Source: Acidobacteriota bacterium (GTDB lineage: Bacteria; Acidobacteriota; Blastocatellia; Pyrinomonadales; Pyrinomonadaceae). Taken from it: 64,000 nucleotides of DNA. The position numbers were made by a program, and so were the translations under genes. The notes under the pieces were generated by a model. The model worked only from the letters and a program-made list of their open reading frames with translations, was not told the DNA's origin and ran no database searches. Shown here one piece after another: positions 60,283 through 64,000 of this stretch; the stretch's first letter is position 1, and the number at the start of each line of letters is the position of its first letter. The stretch covers positions 1 to 64,000 of the forward strand of contig JAIVJZ010000002.1 in NCBI GenBank assembly GCA_020199775.1, given 5' to 3'.

Positions 60283-62586
60283 ATGACCACTCGCGTTCAG
60301 ATACTTGTGCAAGGGATCGTGCAGGGCGTGGGATTTCGCCCTTTCGTTTACTCATTGGCCGTCAGGGAATCTCTCAGGGGACAGGTGCTTAACACATCCG
60401 GCGGCGTCCTGATCGATGTCGAGGGCGAACGCGAATCAATAGAGCGATTGATCGCCGCAATAGAAACTCAACCACCCGGGCTTTCGCGGATCGAGTCAAT
60501 CATGTGCGAGACCCTTAGCGATCTCGCACACCCTGCGGACTTTCGCATCGTCGAGAGCGATGATGATGAGTCGAAGTTCGTCCCCATCTCGCCCGACGTC
60601 GCCACCTGCGCGGATTGCCTTGCCGAATTGTTCGATCCGCGAGAACGCCGCTTCCGCTATCCATTCATCAACTGCACCAACTGCGGCCCGCGCTTCACCA
60701 TCATCGAAGATGTCCCGTATGACCGCGCCCGGACGACGATGCGCGAGTTCGAGATGTGCGAGGCATGCCGTGCGGAATACGAGAACCCGCGCGACCGCCG
60801 CTTCCACGCCGAGCCGATTGCCTGTCCGGTTTGCGGCCCGCGGCTCTTTTTGACTGACGAGAACGGGGTTGAATCCCCTCTCGCCCAATCTCGCGTGAAC
60901 GACACGGTGGGGCGCGCACGGGAGCTTCTGTCGAACGGGAAGATTATCGCCGTCAAAGGCATTGGCGGATTCCACCTCGCCTGCGACGCCCTGAACGCAG
61001 TGGCGGTCGAACGGCTCAGGCAAAGAAAGCACCGGGAGGACAGGCCGTTCGCTCTGATGGCTAATTCGGTCGAAACGGTGAGCGAGTATTGCTTCGTCTC
61101 GGAAGCGGAAAGAGGGTTGCTCACATCCGAATGCCGCCCTGTTGTCCTCCTCGAAAGACGAAAGGACATGACCATTCCCGAGGCGGTCGCCCCGCGCGTC
61201 TCGACGCTCGGCTTCATGCTCCCCTACGCGCCCCTTCACCATCTGCTGCTCGACGGTTTAGACCGCCCGCTCGTCTTCACCAGCGGCAACGTCTCCGACG
61301 AGCCCATCTGTTACGAGGACGGCGACGCCAGCGCGCGACTGAGGGGCCTGGCGGATCACTTCCTGCGGCACGACCGCAGGATTCACATTCGCGCCGACGA
61401 CTCGGTGACACGCTACGCGGCGGGGCGTGAGACGGCCTTGCGCCGCTCGCGCGGGTACGCGCCCGCCCCCTTGCGCGTCTCACCCCAATTTGAACGGCAG
61501 ATACTCGCCTGCGGCGCGGAACTGAAAAACACGTTCTGCCTCGCCCGGGACAATTACGCCTTCATCAGCCACCACATCGGCGACCTGGAGAACCTTGAGA
61601 CGCTCCGCGCGTTCAAGCACGGCATTGAGCACTTCAAACGCCTCTTTCGTCTTCGTCCCGAGGTGGTGGCCTATGATCTCCACCCCGAATACCTTTCGAC
61701 CAAATACGCGCTCGCGCTCGACGAAGAGTTGATCAGAGTCGGCGTCCAGCATCACCACGCGCACGTCGCGAGTTGCATGATCGACAACCACATTGAGGGA
61801 GAGGTCATCGGCGTGGCGATGGACGGACTCGGCTTCGGCGAGGACGGGCGAATGTGGGGGGGCGAATTCTTCGTCGCAGACCTGTGTGACGCGGAAAGAG
61901 TAGCGCACCTCGATTACGTCCCGATGCCCGGCGGCGCGAAAGCCGTCCGCGAGCCGTGGCGGATGGCCGCCGTCTATCTGGAACGCGCTCTCGGCAGAGA
62001 GTTCCTGAAGTCGGGTCTCCCTTTTGTCCAGAACTTGGACGCGCGAAAGTGGGGCACGCTCGGCCGGATGATCGCTACGGGCACGAACAGTCCTGAGACA
62101 TCGAGCATGGGGCGGCTCTTCGACGCGGTGGCTGGTCTCCTGGATTTGCGTCACGTCGTTAACTATGAAGGACAGGCGGCGATTGAGCTGGAAGCGATTG
62201 CCGACCGGGGCTGCACCGCCGCCGGATATGAGTTTGAAGTTACGGGCGACGGGGGTATCATCAAGGCAGAGTCAGTAATCCGGCGGGCGGTGGCAGACAT
62301 ACTCGATGGTGTGACGCCGCAAATCGTTTCGACAAAGTTTCATCTCGGCGTGGCCTCTCTGATTGTGGCAATCGCCATCAGGCTCAGGGACGAGCGATGC
62401 GTCAATCGCGTCGTTTTATCGGGCGGAGTCTTTCAAAACGTATTTCTGCTGGAACGCGCCGTCGCGCTGTTGAAAGCCGATGGCTTCGAGGTTTTCACGC
62501 ATGGTCGCGTGCCGACGAATGACGGGGGCATCAGCCTCGGTCAGGCGGCAGTCGCGGGCGCACGCATCCTGAGGGGGAGAGTTTAA
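60283..62586 (+). CDS. hypF: Carbamoyltransferase HypF
   Basis: HypF makes the cyanide ligands of [NiFe]-hydrogenase from carbamoyl phosphate, passing carbamoyl to HypE. The 767 residues hold all parts: acylphosphatase (about 5-90; GIVQGVGFRPFVYSLA), two zinc fingers with four CxxC pairs (CADC, CTNC, CEAC, CPVC), a YrdC-like domain (about 205-385; IIAVKGIGGFHLACDA, RPLVFTSGNVSDEPI) and the Kae1-like domain (about 400-767; HHHAHVASCMIDN, GVAMDGLGFGEDG, VLSGGVFQN). Length fits the family. It heads a rightward operon with hypC 4 nt after its stop, and is divergent from the protease gene. Confidence 0.97.
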   Translation: MTTRVQILVQGIVQGVGFRPFVYSLAVRESLRGQVLNTSGGVLIDVEGERESIERLIAAIETQPPGLSRIESIMCETLSDLAHPADFRIVESDDDESKFVPISPDVATCADCLAELFDPRERRFRYPFINCTNCGPRFTIIEDVPYDRARTTMREFEMCEACRAEYENPRDRRFHAEPIACPVCGPRLFLTDENGVESPLAQSRVNDTVGRARELLSNGKIIAVKGIGGFHLACDALNAVAVERLRQRKHREDRPFALMANSVETVSEYCFVSEAERGLLTSECRPVVLLERRKDMTIPEAVAPRVSTLGFMLPYAPLHHLLLDGLDRPLVFTSGNVSDEPICYEDGDASARLRGLADHFLRHDRRIHIRADDSVTRYAAGRETALRRSRGYAPAPLRVSPQFERQILACGAELKNTFCLARDNYAFISHHIGDLENLETLRAFKHGIEHFKRLFRLRPEVVAYDLHPEYLSTKYALALDEELIRVGVQHHHAHVASCMIDNHIEGEVIGVAMDGLGFGEDGRMWGGEFFVADLCDAERVAHLDYVPMPGGAKAVREPWRMAAVYLERALGREFLKSGLPFVQNLDARKWGTLGRMIATGTNSPETSSMGRLFDAVAGLLDLRHVVNYEGQAAIELEAIADRGCTAAGYEFEVTGDGGIIKAESVIRRAVADILDGVTPQIVSTKFHLGVASLIVAIAIRLRDERCVNRVVLSGGVFQNVFLLERAVALLKADGFEVFTHGRVPTNDGGISLGQAAVAGARILRGRV

Positions 62587-62590
62587 ACGC

Positions 62591-62857
62591 ATGTGTCTTG
62601 CCATACCCGGCAAAATTGTCGAGATCGTTGATGCGGAGAACCACATCGCCAAGGTGGATGTGGGTGGCGTCCGGCGCAACGTCAACGTGGGGATGTTTGA
62701 CGAAGGTGAAGTGGGCGTCGGCGACTACGTGTTGATCCACGTCGGCTTTGCGATGAGCAAGATTGACGAAGCGGAAGCGGAGGAGACGCTCCGCGTGCTC
62801 AAGGAGATCGGCGAATACGATCCGGGAGTCGAAGAATTCAAAACAACTCTGGTGTAG
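62591..62857 (+). CDS. hypC: Hydrogenase assembly chaperone HypC/HupF
   Basis: HypC carries the Fe(CN)2CO unit with HypD to the hydrogenase large subunit. The 88 residues start MCLAIPGKIVEI, where Cys2 becomes the iron ligand, and continue with the small OB-like barrel (VDVGGVRRNVNVGMF, VGDYVLIHVGFAMSKIDE). The ending is acidic as usual. It lies 4 nt behind hypF and 18 nt before the SIS gene. Confidence 0.96.
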   Translation: MCLAIPGKIVEIVDAENHIAKVDVGGVRRNVNVGMFDEGEVGVGDYVLIHVGFAMSKIDEAEAEETLRVLKEIGEYDPGVEEFKTTLV

Positions 62858-62875
62858 CTCTCGCGGCAAACAATT

Positions 62876-63643
62876 ATGTCCAAGTCCGCCGATGATTTCT
62901 CACGCGCCTTTTACCCGTTCCTGAACGAAGAGCGGCGTGAGCCGCACCGCCCCACCGGCGCTCGCCCCGCCCTGTCGGATGCCCCACCGGAGTTAATCGA
63001 AGAATTGAGATTCTCGCTGCTGGAGAAAGCGCGCGAGAGCGTGGAAGTCAAGGTGAGATTCTTTGATGAGAACAAGGATGCGGTGCTCGCCGCGTCCTTC
63101 GCCGTGGCGCAGGCTTTCCAGTGTGGCCGGAAGATGCTCGTCTGCGGCAACGGCGGTTCGGCGACCGACGCGCAGCACATCGCCGTCGAATTCATGCATC
63201 CCGTCACCGTCGGGCGTAAAGCTCTGCCTGCCCTTTGCCTGTCGAACGATATGGCGATGGTCACGGCGGTGGCAAACGACGTGGGCTTCGACGATGTCTT
63301 CACGCGGCAGATCATCGCGCTCGGCAGAGAGGGTGACGTGTTGTTAGGCATTTCGACGAGCGGTAACTCCGAGAACCTTTTGCACGCTTTCCAGACCGCG
63401 CGCCGGATGAAACTCATAACCGTCGGATTAGCCGGCGGCGACGGAGGTAAGATGGCCGCCATGTGCTCGGAAGGACTGCTTGATTTCTGCCTCACCGTGC
63501 CCACGTCGAGCACTCACCGGATACAGGAAACACACGTCACGCTCTATCACGTCATGTGGGACATGGTGCACGCCTTCCTCCAACGCGGGGCGCTGCTCGT
63601 GGCGGAAAGCGGAGACGTTGACGAAGGGACGCCCGGAAAATGA
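62876..63643 (+). CDS. SIS-domain protein of the GmhA (phosphoheptose isomerase) family
   Basis: The 255 residues contain one SIS domain (about 65-230) with the GmhA signatures [40 protein letters not shown] and [21 protein letters not shown], and a late [22 protein letters not shown]. GmhA converts sedoheptulose-7-phosphate to D-glycero-manno-heptose-7-phosphate for LPS. It has about 60 extra N-terminal residues compared with GmhA. Inserted between hypC and hypD (4-nt overlap with hypD), it probably has a hydrogenase-linked role; I recall the same gene in other hyp operons, but its role there is not known to me. A remaining LPS role is possible. Confidence 0.82.
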   Translation: MSKSADDFSRAFYPFLNEERREPHRPTGARPALSDAPPELIEELRFSLLEKARESVEVKVRFFDENKDAVLAASFAVAQAFQCGRKMLVCGNGGSATDAQHIAVEFMHPVTVGRKALPALCLSNDMAMVTAVANDVGFDDVFTRQIIALGREGDVLLGISTSGNSENLLHAFQTARRMKLITVGLAGGDGGKMAAMCSEGLLDFCLTVPTSSTHRIQETHVTLYHVMWDMVHAFLQRGALLVAESGDVDEGTPGK

Positions 63644-64000
63644 AGTTTGTCGACGAATACAGGCAGGGCGACATCGCGCGAAAACTGGCAGATGAGATCG
63701 CGCGCCTGACCACGCGCCCGCTCAAGATCATGGAGGTTTGCGGCGGGCACACACACGCCATCTTCAAATACGGCATTGAGGATTTACTGCCCGATAACAT
63801 CACGATGATCCACGGGCCGGGCTGTCCCGTCTGCGTCATCCCGCTGGGGCGGGTGGACGATTCGATCTCGATAGCCTTGCAGCCCGGCGTGATCTTTACC
63901 ACCTTCGGCGACATGATGCGCGTGCCGGGGTCGAAGACTAATCTGCTTGACGCGAAGGCGCGAGGCGCGGACGTGCGGATGGTCTACTCGCCGCTCGACG
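63640..64000 (+). CDS. hypD: Hydrogenase maturation factor HypD, N-terminal part
   Basis: HypD is the iron-sulfur scaffold on which the Fe(CN)2CO group is built with HypC. The visible 120 residues show the Cys motifs expected of Hyp[16 protein letters not shown] with a conserved Cys and [11 protein letters not shown], and [12 protein letters not shown]. The ATG at 63640 overlaps the SIS gene stop (ATGA). The gene is cut by the window end; hypE and perhaps hydrogenase genes are expected further right. Confidence 0.95.
   Translation, partial: MKFVDEYRQGDIARKLADEIARLTTRPLKIMEVCGGHTHAIFKYGIEDLLPDNITMIHGPGCPVCVIPLGRVDDSISIALQPGVIFTTFGDMMRVPGSKTNLLDAKARGADVRMVYSPLD

Overview
The window looks like a chromosomal segment of a GC-rich, soil-type bacterium, most likely an Acidobacteriota of the Blastocatellia type. 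The reasons are a very large TonB-dependent receptor with an N-terminal carboxypeptidase-regulatory domain and no SusD partner, secreted enzymes with many Ig-like, MBG and HYR modules, and a complete pectin locus. This assignment is inferred from gene content, not from a marker gene.

Region 1 (1-11.8 kb) is a defence island that is visibly less GC-rich than the rest. An IS3-family end lies at its left edge. Next is a type I restriction-modification operon, transcribed leftward as hsdR-hsdS-ATPase-hsdM. The inserted ATPase has the Arg-x3-Glu...His signature of PrrC/RloC anticodon nucleases. Then comes a two-gene unit made of a double-motif phospholipase-D-like protein and a 548-residue protein I cannot name; it is the best candidate for an undescribed system. 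A 112-nt near-palindrome separates the island from the next region.

Region 2 (11.9-54.4 kb) is a pectin utilisation locus. Secreted enzymes are two pectin methylesterases, two PL1 pectate lyases, a PL10 lyase, two GH28 polygalacturonases, a CE12 acetylesterase, a GH105 hydrolase and a GH43 enzyme. A TonB receptor imports oligomers. ExuT, KdgF, a KduI/IolB-type isomerase, KduD, UxaA, KdgK and KdgA take uronates to pyruvate and triose phosphate. Regulators are a GntR/FadR-type protein, an AraC-type protein and an unusual LacI-HTH/ROK fusion. A recurring TGGT-N3-ACCA motif marks several promoters and suggests one regulon. The pectate lyase and TonB receptor promoters share an upstream module with identical 37-nt geometry.

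Region 3 (54.8-55.9 kb) is a scar: a degenerate tRNA-Met-like fragment and a frameshifted IS5-type transposase with one visible end.

Region 4 (56.1-64 kb) holds a membrane-anchored peptide/nickel-type binding protein, two ABC permeases co-transcribed with a hydrogenase maturation protease, and a divergent hypF-hypC-(SIS isomerase)-hypD operon cut by the window end. The genome is therefore expected to encode a [NiFe]-hydrogenase nearby.

Several spacers between genes carry long hairpins built from a shared GAACGATGAAC / GTAAATCGTGAAT vocabulary.
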